This document shows, in pieces, positions 36,275-49,200 of a stretch of DNA of 64,000 nt (its first letter is position 1; each line of letters opens with the position of its first letter). The DNA is taken from assembly GCA_036898135.1 (NCBI GenBank), contig CM072515.1, positions 54,474,736 to 54,538,735 on the forward strand, in the 5' to 3' direction. The position numbers and the translations under genes were made by a program. A model generated the notes under the pieces. That model did no database searches, had not been told where the DNA came from, and saw nothing but the letters and a program-made list of their open reading frames with translations. This stretch comes from Oncomelania hupensis. Taxonomy: Eukaryota > Mollusca > Gastropoda > Littorinimorpha > Pomatiopsidae.

Positions 36275-36850
36275 TGATTGATTGATTGTTGCTTTAGGTC
36301 CAGCGGACTCTTCCGAGCCAAATCAGGACCGGACAACCCCCGATCCGCATAAAAGATCTGCTGAAACAACCCTAGTGGGAAAACTGAATGCTCTCCACCG
36401 GCCAGTCACTGTACAATAAAGACATCCCACGCAGGGGACGGCTGAGGCTTAACCCCAACTAATCGAACCCCCGGTTACAAAAACAAAATAGAATACAAAC
36501 ATCATTATAAATTATCAACAAAACACATACATATAAATGCCTATATTGCTAAATAATAAACATCATAGGAAGCCCTAGTGACCACCCGGCAGAAAGCGTC
36601 CAATACTCCCAAGCTGATCCAACAGACCTCATACACAAACAAGGAGTCTTGTCCAGGAAGAGTTTTCAAGAAAAAAGGTAGGTCATTGATCTAGCGAAGA
36701 AGAAGATAGTATAGCAGAGTGATAGGACAGAGCAGGAATGGGAAAGAGCAAATGAGGAAGACAGCGACAGTGGGAATTTAAAGCACTAAATTTCCAGAAT
36801 GTGGGGATACTATTTATACTGAAACCCCCGGCACTCCAACGGGGGTACTG
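36275..36850 (-). mobile_element. Family A copy 9, full length
   Basis: Full-length copy with a (CAAT)n tail on the sense strand (TTGATTGATTGATTG on +). Ends CCAACGGGGGT. Confidence 0.88.
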
Positions 36851-36972
36851 TTGCCGCAGTGAATCGGTCATGCCTACAAAGTCAAGACAGGTTTTCAACT
36901 GGGGTTTTCACTTTTCCCTTTATAGGTTAGAACAATCTACAGTGGCAAGATTGCTCATAACCCCAAGGGGTG

Positions 36973-37309
36973 AATTATCAACAAAACACATACATATAAA
37001 ATGCCTACATTGCTAAAGAATAACATCATAGGAAGCCCTAGTGACCACCTGGCAGAAAGCGTCCAATATTCCCAAGCTGATCCAACAGACCTCATACACA
37101 AACAAGGAGTCTTGTCACGGAAGAGTTTTCAAGAAAAAAGGTAGGAGACTGGTCTAGCGAAGAAGACGATAGTATAGCAGATTGATAGAACAGAGCAGGA
37201 ATGAGAAAGAGCAAATGAGAAAGACAGCGACAGTGGGAATTTAAAGCACTACATTTCCAGAAAGTGGGGATACTATTTATACTGAAACCCCGGCACCCCA
37301 ACGGGGGTG
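36973..37309 (-). mobile_element. Family A copy 10, lacks 3' part
   Basis: The 5' 60% of the element only, from ATTATCAACAAAACAC to CCAACGGGGGT on +. Loss of the 3' end is not what target-primed integration produces, so a deletion or rearrangement followed insertion. Confidence 0.83.
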
Positions 37310-38854
37310 AGTGTATGCAAACACACACACACACACACAAAAACACAGTACCAACCTTATACACAGAACACTAACACAAACCACTGCCTTAAAACTCTTC
37401 ACTGTTGCTTTAATCCAATACAATAAACATGAATTTGTTTTCTTCTGAAAAAAAAAACAGCAACAACAAAACAAAAACATTCAACTTTGCAAAGTAACAT
37501 CAACATAAAACAACAACAAAAATAAAACACAAAAGAAATCACCGATTACATCGAAACAATGGTATGAGTTTTAAATTATGCCTTTTGTTTGACTCAAAAA
37601 ATAATATTGGCATGATTTTACTGCAGTAAATATTTTGCAGAATATGACAGAAATTGTACTCCCTATTCCCCTAAAGATAACTTAATTTTAAAAATTAAAA
37701 TAATCATATTTCAAAAGACTTGGTCTTTGCCAATTAGGTCAAAAAGTAATACCCAGTCTTAAACTAAAGATTAAACAACATGGTAAGCCATTCAAATGTT
37801 TTTCCAAACAATCCAATGCATAGCTCCAAATGAGCATAATCAAAAGTGTTAATTTCCATGTAACTGTCCTGACTCAGTTTTACCATCAAGAGCCAAAATG
37901 AAAATATGGAACAACTGGCCAATCTCTGAACTATCAATTGAATTATCAATATCAATTCAGCCAATTCTGAGATGCAGCGCAAAACATGTTTAGAAAATGA
38001 TAAAGCAAGATGACCTTGACCTTTCAAACAGTGAACGCTATAAAATATTGAGTAGGCGTTAAAAGTACTCTTTAGAAGTGGCATGTAATGAATTGACCTT
38101 GGGCTTGGATGGACCCATAGACGGACAAATCGACGAACATTTGGCTTGTTCGGGTTCCTGACTATTTGAAAGTATTTTCAGATAAACCTGGACAGCTGGA
38201 ATATAGTAATGGTAGCACACTGGTGTGTAGCAAATGAGAGGGAAAATATAAGTCACACAAGGGTAAATAGAGGTGGTAAATGGTAATGAAGATGGTGGGT
38301 TATATGGCTAGGGATAGAACAAGAAAAAGAAGGTATGCAACATAACTTCTTTTTTTAACGAGGCTAAATCTTAGCTGTAACTAATCAAAATCTAAAAAAA
38401 GACTGGAGTAATTTTTGCTATAATATTCTTCTGAAAATTCCCCACAAAATGAGGCGGACGGTTGAGGCACGGGAGACTAAAAACACTGTCATCAAAATCT
38501 CAAATAAAATCCCCAAACTGAAAAATACAATCATTACAACCCAACGTTTCAACAAACAAAACCATCATATTTACACATGACATTACAATGGAAAAAAGAA
38601 AGAAATATGTGCTCTGACCAAAAAAGCCAACATCATTTTGATTCATACTGAATCCTTTAACAAAATCACCACTTTCCTGAAACATGGATTAATAGTATTA
38701 AGGAGAAAGAGCAAAAAAAAATATTTGAATTCGTATATTTTTTCTTACAGGTACAAGTTGTAAAAAAAATATAGCAATGAAAACCAATAGGCATGCAAAC
38801 ACTAAAACAGATTAGTAATAATAATAATTATTCATGCATCGCCCTTTGCTTTTT
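37310..38854. other. Noncoding spacer
   Basis: AT-rich. A single TGACCTTGACCTT at about 38012 links it to the 27640-28670 repeat family. Confidence 0.5.
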
Positions 38855-38867
38855 ATCCTCCCCAAAT

Positions 38868-39160
38868 TACATTACATTACATTACATGATTATTGTTTTA
38901 GGTCCAGCGGACTCTTCCGAGCCAAATCAGGACCGGACAACCCCTGATCCGCATAAAAGATCTGCTGAAACAACCCTAGTGATAAAACTGAATACTCTCC
39001 ACCAGCCAGTCACTTTACAATAAAGACATCCCACGCAGGGGACGGCTAAGGCTTCACCCCAACTTATCGAACCCCCGTTTACAAAAACAAAATAGAATAC
39101 AATCATTATAAATTATCAACAAAACACATACATATAAAAAGCCTACATTGCTAAATAATA
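38868..39160 (-). mobile_element. Family A copy 11, 5'-truncated with TSD
   Basis: 293 bp, with a perfect 13-bp duplication ATCCTCCCCAAAT at 38855-38867 and 39161-39173. The sense 3' end and (AATGT)n tail are intact and the 5' half is missing, as expected for target-primed reverse transcription. Confidence 0.92.
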
Positions 39161-40215
39161 ATCCTCCCCAAATATCTCGAACTTATATTAACATGTATTT
39201 TCATGTCTAAAACATTGGTGAACAAAACATTCGGATTGGCATGAGAATTAATAAGACTTTTGTAAAGAATGATTATAGTTGAAATCCCAAGCTACATTCT
39301 CGTTAGCATTCCAATAAAACACATAATCTAACTGATGTTGTCAATCACCAAAGCACCAATTTCTAAAATAGGGAGAGAAGGGAAAAGTACAGATACATCA
39401 TGAAACACTGTCACAGTAACTCTTTTCCTATTGGTTCAGCATTCTTTATTGAACACAGACAAATTTTTCATTTAAAAGCAAGGGACAACTTGTCACGTTG
39501 TGGTATTCAGAAAACCCTTCAGTGCTCCACAATGAAAACACAACTAAAATTGATGGCTGCCAAATTCAAATTTGCATATTACAGAATTTCTTTAGTTTTT
39601 GGCATTCACTGAGAGTTTCCCACTTTTCTGGAAGAGAACAGGCCTCCAAAACAAAGAAAGAGTTCCGAGTCCTGAATTTGTTTTTTAAAAAAAGGACATA
39701 ACACTGAATTATCTTCAAATTTACTGTTCCAGTTTACTGTTTACTGTTGTGTAACAGGCGTGATACCTTGAAAAAAATTTTTGTGGTGTTTAAATTCAAA
39801 ATAAAGTACTTCATCAAAAGGACATTGGTAAAATTTTACAATTCTGTACAAAACCATGATTACCTGGAATAACAAAACTTTGATTTAAACTAAGATCTGT
39901 ATTACTCAAAACTAACATTAAACAAAATAACTTCCAAAACATTTTTTTAAGTAACTAGAAATAAAAACATCCATGTAGGCGTCACTAGCTTGATATTCAC
40001 TTTTGATGTGTACATGTGCTATATATATTACAGGTTTGATGTTTGGAACAGAAACGACCTTTGTTATGTTTGGTTTGAAACTGAAAAAGACATTTGTCAA
40101 TAATAAAAGCACAACGATAACCAAAAGTACACATATTTATTCAAATAAGAAAGTATCTCTCTCACTTACCATTTTCAATTTGCACTCCTCTCAAACTCTC
40201 TAAACAATTTCCATT

Positions 40216-40218
<3 letters not shown>

Positions 40219-40272
<54 letters not shown>

Positions 40273-40275
40273 TTG
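40219..40275. repeat. (TC)n microsatellite
   Basis: Pure TC core of about 46 bp. Confidence 0.93.
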
Positions 40276-41919
40276 TCTCTTTCTCTCAAAATCTGTACAC
40301 AATGCTGGCTTATTATATTAAATACAAGAAATAAAGCAATGAATATATAGTAAAATGAAGAAAAAAGGAGACTTAACAAAATGAAGCTGAAACTGTAGGA
40401 AAAGAAACGGACAAAAGACTGCGCATTAGTTTTGTTTTGATAACAAAAATGAATATATCTACTTTTGCACTCATCTTCTCCTTTTAAAAAAAATCTTCTT
40501 TCTTGCATAACATGCACACTTTTCTGCACATCTTAAGTCTGAAAGGTTGCCCCAAAGTAAAGCAAAAGATAAAAGTTTATACACAAAAAAACAACAGCAC
40601 AACTCAACAGATTTGTCAAAAAAAGTAACGGTGACACTTACATTAATTCAAATGTGGACATGACAGCACAGCAGAATATTCAAAGATTACAATGATTAAG
40701 TGATTAATACAGAAAAAGGAAAAAAATCAAACAATTCACAAATAAAAGAAGCAGTTATCTATACCATTCTTGGTATTAATTTCTTTTCTGTCATTTTTTT
40801 TCTTCAATCTATAATGCGTACTTATATTAATTAAAGACTGAACAATTATAACATGAAATTCCTAAGTCAGATCATCACAGTAAAATACAACTTGAAAATT
40901 TAGTATGACCATTAATCTCCTCTCGCATTATAACTCTACTGAAGCACGTATGCACAGTGATTAAACTGAAGATAAAATCTTAGCGAACTCCACAAAATGT
41001 GCAAAGAATTGGCTGTTTGTTGGGACAATACAGATTCTGAATCTAATTAACTATTCCAGCCACTATATTTAACCATCTGAGACTTGCAATTTCTTGAAAA
41101 TAAATGTTTATACTGGATAGTCGGATAATTCTTGTGTGGCAGCCCGACTTTTACATTAGTAAGTCCATCAATTAAAACCATCACCTTGTTTGACTTTCAA
41201 TTTCTTTGTACAACATTAACTAGTTTCTGGCTGCTCACTTACAGGAGTATCTTTCACTTGCATGCATCATTGTTGCAGTAGTACAACAACAAAACAAAAA
41301 AAGGCTTTCTTTTATCTACTGCTGGAAATAAACTCTAAATTCTTAATACAATAACACCTGAACAAGCTGGAGCTTCACTATTTAAAACTACAAGGTTCCT
41401 ATGTTGCTGTGTCTCTAAATAAAATGAAGTCTTTTTTTTCAACTACACACAATTCATTAGTTCTTAAAATTATTTTTGTTTGTTTGTTATTACAACACTT
41501 TATCAGTTTACATGTAAAAATATAGATCTCCCCTAATCTCTGTGACACCTAAATCTCCCATGGCTGTCAGCAGCCGCTCTGGGTTAAGAAAGCAAGATTC
41601 TTAAAAGACTCTGCATCTCAAATTACTATGTGTCTATAAGTATAATAAGATGCTCGGGTGTATAGATTCTAAAGAATAATAATAATATTATTATAATTAT
41701 TCCAATCATGAAACAAGTTTCTGTTTAGAACTAGACTTTTATCATTCAGAAAAGTACAGTATGTCGGTGAAAGTGTTCTCCATGTTTTTTTTGTTTTTTT
41801 TTAACACTGTGTTAAAAATATTGAAAGCTCAGGAAAGGAAGAATATCTAGTTGCAATCACATGGAACAAATACTGAATTAGTGAACAGTTACAAAGAAAT
41901 TTTGATGGCAATAATTATG

Positions 41920-41922
41920 ACT

Positions 41923-41963
<41 letters not shown>

Positions 41964-42003
41964 GATGATGATGATAACGACGACGATGATGATGATGATG
42001 GTG
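41920..42003. repeat. (GAT)n microsatellite
   Basis: Interrupted by GAA and AACGAC. Confidence 0.93.
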
Positions 42004-43305
42004 GTGTCGGCATACAGCATGCGCTTGTGGCACACAATGATGATGATGATGACAATAAAATGAAGATAACAGAAAAAAAAACAAAGTTTGATATAACATT
42101 CATGTTATTAGCTATGTTCATTCCAGACACAATGAACACCTCAGTAAAACAAATATTTACAAAACACAATCAATAAAATAAGATATAATACAGAAGAAGA
42201 AAAAGGTTTGATAAAAAGCACTAAACAAATAGCCTTAGAAGTTAGATAAAATAAAGTTGCTGCCTCTCTCTCAAATTCACTTGCTCTATTTACCAGAACG
42301 ATTGTTTTCACAGTCACATGTGTGTGAATGCATGCTTGCGTGCATGTCTGTGTGTATCTTTCTTTGTCCATGTGTTGCAGGTGAGAATATTGTTTATGCA
42401 TGCATTGTGTGTGCGTGTGTGCATGCATGTGCAAATGTGTGGTGTGTGTGTGGGGATAGCTCTTTAAATGTCCTCTGCATTCAAAAATCTTCAAAACCAA
42501 CATTATGCAACAGTTTTCGTTTGCTTTATGCAGTTTCTCTAAAAAGCAAACTTTTTTTTTAAAATGTCAGTAAAGTTCGTTAGGAAATTTCCCATCGATC
42601 AAAAATAAGGAAACTAACCATTACTTCTGAATGTGTCAATGACAGATCATTTTAAGTTGTCATAATATGAGTTCAGTCCTACAAACACGTCACCCATCCG
42701 CCAAAACATGTTCCATTCTTTAAAAATTCTATACTCGATGCAGATGCACACACACACATATACCCCAAAATTGCTCTTTATTTAAAAAAAAGCAAACCAA
42801 TCCTTGCTATTTACACTAAACATAGGAAATTCAAATTGAACACTGAATATCCAAGTCTCAAAACAAGATCATGACTAGTAAACATGTCAGTCACCATCAC
42901 AATCACGGCCGATATGGAATTAACATGAAAATGTTTTCAATTTTCCAAAGGGTTTTCTTTACGTTGAAAAGGACAAATAACAATATGCATGTACAACTAA
43001 CACCAAACGCACTTAGTGTTGAAATCCTTCGTTGAAATGACAGGATTTCACATATTCTTGAATTTGCTGCAACTTGCACTAAAATAGATTGTTTTTAAAA
43101 TGCAGGTGCTCAATTCAAAGAGCTGCTCATGATTTCTGGCCACTAAAGACTGGCATGCACAAAATTATTCCCTAATCCTTTCCTCAAGCGAGACTAACTT
43201 ACTCCTTGTGTAGTAGTCTAACCACAAACAAAATAGTTGAATGAAGTCAGTGTCAAACTCCCATCATTGAAGTCGCACACCTACTGCAAGCTGATACACA
43301 GTCTA

Positions 43306-43879
43306 GTTAGTTAATTAGTTATTCATTGCTTACAGGGTCCAGCGAACTGCAAAGAACCAAATCAGGACCACAAAATCAGGACCACTTGGTTGAAAGAGGA
43401 CTCACCCTTGATCCGTATAAAAGATCTGCTGAAACAACACTAGTGGTAACACTGAAGGCACTCCACTAGCTGGCCACTTTACAATAAAGGCATCCCACGC
43501 AAGGGACGCTGAGGCTATACTCTAATTTGTCGAACCCCGGTTTACAAAAACAAAATAGAATATAAACATCAGTATAAAATATCAACAAAACACCTATATA
43601 TAAAATGCCTACATAGCTAAATAATAATATAGGAAGCCCCAGTGACCATTTGGTAGAAAGCGTCCAATACTCCCAAGCTGACACAACAGACCTCATACAC
43701 TAATGAGGAGTTTTGGGAAGTTTCCAAGAAAACATGTAGGCGAAGAAGAAGATAGTATAGTAGATTGATAGAACAGAGTAGGTATGAGAAAGAATAAAGA
43801 AGGACAGTGGGAATTTAAAGCACTAAATTTCCAGAAGGTGGGGATACTATTTATACAGAAACCCCCGATTTGGGGGGAC
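43306..43879 (-). mobile_element. Family A copy 12 with TSD
   Basis: Longer subfamily, about 575 bp. Flanked by ACACAGTCTA at 43296-43305 and 43880-43889. Confidence 0.87.
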
Positions 43880-43889
43880 ACACAGTCTA

Positions 43890-46074
43890 AGGCCATGGAC
43901 AACTGAGCAAATACACAGAGCCACTGAGCGCATTGATACCTAAATTCTACTTGTCAGGTCAGACTATTTTGTTCAATGTACTGTATACATCTGCCACATG
44001 AAAATGTTTAGTTCCGTCATATTCAGCTTGCCTCTAAACTAAACAAAAACATCCCCCCTCCCCCTCAACTCTACTCTCCTTCCTCAACCCTTCTCCAACC
44101 CTATTCCCATATGCTTACTATTCTTACTAATCCATCCAACTCCACCCTGATCTTTTGCATCCTCACCTCCATTTTCCTCCCACCCCTAAAACAAAATCAC
44201 AACATAAAATCAACCAAATGCTCTTCTGTACACTTTTGGTTTACATCAGCAGATGAATGATAAAAACATTACAGCATAACCACTGGATCACAATACACAG
44301 TTTTAAACATCCATTAAAAAAATTAGGCTACACAAGTACACACAAATAATGACAATAAATTGACAATATTAGACTTGAAGAAAAGCCAGACAAACTGACA
44401 TTTTGCTAGCTTCACTGCCATAGTACATGCATTGAAAATAGTTGTACTAAATCGTATTGTGCAAGGGACATCAACTTAAACATTACAAATCAACAAAAAT
44501 CTGGAGACTAACGCATCGTACCCCTCCATGGTAAAATAAAACAATGAAAGTTTTAAAAAGAATAAAATTCTAATATTTCGATACAATATCTTTTTGATAA
44601 AAATAAAAAAGTTTCAACCTAAACAGAAAAGATACAAGCTGTCAGTGATTTCTGACGCTGTAAGTTTTGGGTTATATGTCTCAATTCTATTCTCAATGTC
44701 ATTGTTCTTCTTGAGTTGAGAAGCCATAATCAGTACATTGATTCATTTGCTGATGTGATGTTTCAAACCAAATGCAGCAGAACAGACTCCACTTAGATAA
44801 TGGCTGACAGTCATTCTTGTGTTCTCTGTACTGATGACAATGAAAATATAACATCAAACAGAAAGTACATAAATAATGTTTTTTATAAAATCTTTTCAGT
44901 TACATCAAGGTGTAGACATTTACAAAGAAAAATCCATAAACAAACTTGTTCAAACTTGAAATCAAACAGGACTTGGGAGAGGACTCGAAATTGTGAAGCC
45001 TCTCTTTTGTCATTAAAGCCGTGACAACAGTACGTCTGTGGGAAGTCATTATACACTCCGAACACTGTCCTCTCAGGTCTGCACTACCGCGTGTCAGACT
45101 CTAATCCATTAAAATCATTCCCAATGCAAATCTCAATGCTGCTATTATGTCCCCCAAATGGCAATGGCATTTGTTTTTTTCAGCCACATCTGAGAACGCA
45201 CAAAAATCACTTCCAATGAAGCTCAAAGTTGCTGGTCTGTCAGGTAACTTTGTCTTCACAAAAACATTGTTTGCACAGTTAGGAAGGAGCATGCACCAAT
45301 TCTATTAACAGTATTTATCAATGTTATTGGTCAACTTGTTGAAGGTTATATTTGAATATTGACTATTATTGTTCTCAGTTATCAAATGCAAATTTTGTTT
45401 AGTTTTTTTCGGTAACCCCCACACACCCCAAAAGGGGTTAAAAAAAAAAGGGGGGGGGGGGGGGTTTAAATATTTCATCTTGAATCTTGTTTGCTGGTCG
45501 CCCGCATCTGAGAATGCATGAAAATGACTCCCAGTGCAGATTTCCACGTTGCTGTTTTGACACAAAAACTTCAGTGGTATTACGTCAAAAGACAACAACC
45601 TTTCTTATTTTGCAAGAAGGCAGGCAAAACCTTTTAGCAATTTAACAGGATTCCAGACCCAGACTGTCAAATGACTCTCACTGGAAATAAAACCCTGACT
45701 GCCCAACACAGTTTCAAATACTGTCACAAAGCTGCAAAACTTCACCTTAGGATGCAGGCCTGTCTCCCTTACTATTAAAACAATGAAATGAGAAATACAC
45801 TCCTGAAGAAACTGAAAGTATCTAGACTTTGATTAAGAAGAGAACAATGATTCAAGAAGATTAGTGGCAGTCTGTACTTTGCTTGGTCTGTGGGGTTACC
45901 CTAATTCGTCAACCTTGCAAAACAGAACAATCTGCAGCTGATTTGTATCCGATTCCACTGAAGTATCATCCCCATCATTCAGCTCAGTATCTATACTATT
46001 CAGCTCAAATAATACAATAGTACCTACACTATTTAGTTCAAATAGTTGTCTACAAACTCTGACTACCATCACAC
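43890..46074 (-). other. Immediate 3' flank / likely 3' UTR of the nuclear-type gene
   Basis: Follows the TGA at 46075 with no other coding. Contains three degenerate 50-bp motifs and a poly-G run. The extent of the UTR cannot be fixed from sequence alone. Confidence 0.4.
45105..45570. repeat. Three degenerate copies of a ~50-bp motif
   Basis: CATCTGAGAAYGCA, AAAATSACTYCC and GTTGCTG blocks at about 45113, 45187 and 45506, within 1 kb downstream of the nuclear-type gene's stop codon. Confidence 0.55.
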
Positions 46075-46275
46075 TCACAAGTCATCAAATGTATAGAAAA
46101 CCCTAGACCCCTGTATCTTAACGTTGGCTTTCTCCAAGGTGCGAACAACATCGTGATGGTCTATAAGAAGGTCTGTGAGCTGTTCTATGTTGGGCAGTCG
46201 CCACATTCCGCTGGCTGTGGACACCAGGGTGTGCACCCACAACCCGTCCTCTTGGCCTTCTGGGGTTGGGATTAC
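46075..46275 (-). CDS. Nuclear-type protein, terminal coding exon
   Basis: Acceptor TTTATTTCAG; 66 codons plus TGA at 46077-46075. It encodes VIPTPEGQEDGLWVHTLVST, ASGMWRLPNIEQLTDLLIDH and a conserved-looking end, VKIQGSRVFYTFDDL. It looks like the folded end of the protein, with alternating hydrophobic residues and few low-complexity runs. Confidence 0.87.
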   Translation of the reverse strand, partial: VIPTPEGQEDGLWVHTLVSTASGMWRLPNIEQLTDLLIDHHDVVRTLEKANVKIQGSRVFYTFDDL

Positions 46276-49200
46276 CTGAAATAAAGAAATGACTACACTA
46301 TACATCCATGGCCTAATAAAGAAATTCTATTTATTCTTACAAAATGCAATACTTCTAAGAAGTTCTCTTTTTTTTAAATGTATGACATAACTATGCTTTG
46401 GTCCCATAAGGTATAAACAAATCCAGAGACCTAATGCTACATACTACACATCTATTTGGTGGCAGGCAAACAGCAAGGCTGAAGGAGAAGTGCGCACAAG
46501 GAGATGGGTGGGGAGAAAAGGAATGAACCAAATTTGCAAGCTGGGTTACTAATGTTTTGCTGCTGTTCCACGCCAAAGGATAAGCATAACCTTTATTTAT
46601 AAGAAAACAATCATATTAAGTGTTGTTTCACGTTTTGATCCACCAAAGGGATTTGTAGCTTCAGTCAGAATGTGAACGTTCTGAGAAGGATGGAATCCTT
46701 TTAATTTTTTTTTGTTTTTAAACTATCTTTTTAACCACTCTGTTAGTCTATGTGCACACCTTGAATAAGTCATGTTATATAGGATCTGTCACCACGAGAT
46801 ACTAGTTAGTTATTCCTCGCTTACAAGGTCCAGCGGACTGCAAAGAGCCGAATCAGGACCACAAAATCAGAACCACAACTTGTTTGAAGAGGACTCACCC
46901 ATGATCCGTATAAAAGATCTGCTGAAACAACCCAAGTGGTAACACTGATGGCATTCCACCAGCTGGTCAATTTACAATAAAGGCATCCCATGCAGGGGAC
47001 GCTGAGGCTATACTCTAATGTATCGAACCCCGTTTACAAAAACAAAATAGAATATAAACATCATTATAAAATACCAACAAAACACATACATGCCTACATT
47101 GCTAAATAATATCAGATCATAGGAAACCCTAGTGACCATTTTGCAGAAAGCGTCCAATATTCCCAAGCTGATCCCACAAACCTCAGACACAAATGAGGAG
47201 TTTTGGAAGAGTTTTCAAGAAAAAAGGTAGGTGACTGGTCTAGTGAAGAAGATAGCATAGTAAATTGATAGAACAGATTAGAAATGAGAAAGAACAAATG
47301 AGAAAGACAGCGACAGTGGGCATTTAACTCTTTGCCTGCCAATCGACGATATATCGTCGATCTAAGCTGCCATGTTTGTGCCAATCGACGATCGTCGATT
47401 TCAGTAATCCGTTTCGCTCCGTTTTTTTGCGCAGTCCAATCCAAGTTTTATTTTAACCAAAGAGAGATAACTCTTTCTACTTTCGTTCTCGATCGACACG
47501 CGAGTGGTTTCTTCAAATTGATTCGTTTTTAGAGTGTTTTTTGTGCATTTTACTAAGCATTGTGATGGGCACAATCGACAGTGTGTCAAACTCTGCTAAT
47601 AATCAATATAATTTCAAACTGTAAAGTGTATTTTGATCCTAAATTAAAAAAATTTCTGGTGTGTGAAGCTGATTCAGTGATAGGAATTATTCCTTCAGAT
47701 TTTTTTTTTATCACTGTGGTATGTAGAAATATTTTTATTTTATTTTATCATTTCAAAAAGATCAACATGCTTTCAAAACACATATTTCAATAACATAATC
47801 AAATTAACATTTTTGTGTATTTGTTTCTTATTCTTCACTCTTTTACCTTTAATTTGATATGAAATATGTCTATTTAACAACTATTATTGAAAGAACAGTA
47901 GCTTAAATGCCTAAGGTACTGAACTTTCTTTCCGGTGCCAGAGAAATGTCTGGCACAAATGTGGAAACATGCCTGGCAGGCAAAGAGTTAAAGCACTAAA
48001 TTTCCAGAAAGTGGGGATACTATTTATACAGAAACCCTTGGCACTTCCACAGGGGGGGAAGAGCAGGAATCAGCAGTCTGGTTACAAATACGGGAAGTAA
48101 TAAGCACCCGTACTAACATACAAGGGTACACAAACCATGCAGAAGCACACACAAAGTATTACAATGAAAAGAAAAGAAAAAATAATTTAACAGGCTTCAA
48201 AAACGTAATATAACAAAGGACACAAAAAGCAGAAAGTTATACTGTTTTCGTTGCAAAAAGATAATTAATTTGTTTTTTCAGTGTGCAAGTTTGACCACTG
48301 CCCAGGCACCCCCATATCGCCCCCCCTCCTCTTCCCCCTTCTTTCTCCCTCCTCCATCCCATCCAAATGAGAACATGTGACTTATTCAAGCAAACAGTTT
48401 CAGTAAAAGGGCCAGTTTCGCCTTCTTGAATGCTGGGATCCACCTACCTCTCCTAACCTTTACCAAAGCATCACGCCCCTCAACTGAAATACTGAGAAAG
48501 CTAATGATGAAAACTGCTGTTCAAAAAGTGTTTCTCTGACATAGCCTACCTCTGCTGGCACGTGAGCCGGCCTTGATCGACTGGACCTCTCCGAATCCTT
48601 CGACATGCTGATCAGAATGAAGGTGCCGGGTTTGTAATGCGTGTCTGCCTCCTCTCTTCTGTGAAACAACACTGTATATTACTTGATAAGCTTTGTTTGT
48701 TTCAATTTTGTAATAGTACTAAAATTCATAATAGAGAAGTAGAAAATGACACTGCAGTTACAAGGTAGGACGTCCTCACAGGAGACAACTTTAAAATCAA
48801 GTGTTGCACAAGATAAAACGATGTAAAATCCTGAGCTTAAAAAAAACTTCTTTGAGCTGCAAAGTCAGTAGGGAATTTAAGTTCAATTAGACTATAATAG
48901 CTTTATTATGAGTTGAAATAAAACAAACCTCATACAAGAAGTGTCATTTTTGTCAGTGTGCAATTGATCTAGCAATCTGGCACTATAAACTATCATAAAA
49001 TATTTTCCCCCTAAGATTCATAAAAAGGAAATAGACCTGTTTTTATCTCTCATTGTCATACTGCAACCCAGTAATCATTTAATTCCAGCTTAGGATTCTT
49101 AGAAAATTGCATCCAATGTTGACCCAAGCAGCTGCAAATGCAGTCGCACTGGCAACTGTCATTTTCAGAGTGGACTTTTATTACAGTACTTTTGAGGGTA

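Larger units (their letters stand above)
39174..43295. other. Noncoding, AT-rich; possible long 3' UTR region
   Basis: No supported exon on either strand. It lies downstream of the nuclear-type gene on -, so part may be its 3' UTR or simple intergenic sequence. A TTTATT (AATAAA on -) occurs near 42778. Confidence 0.4.
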
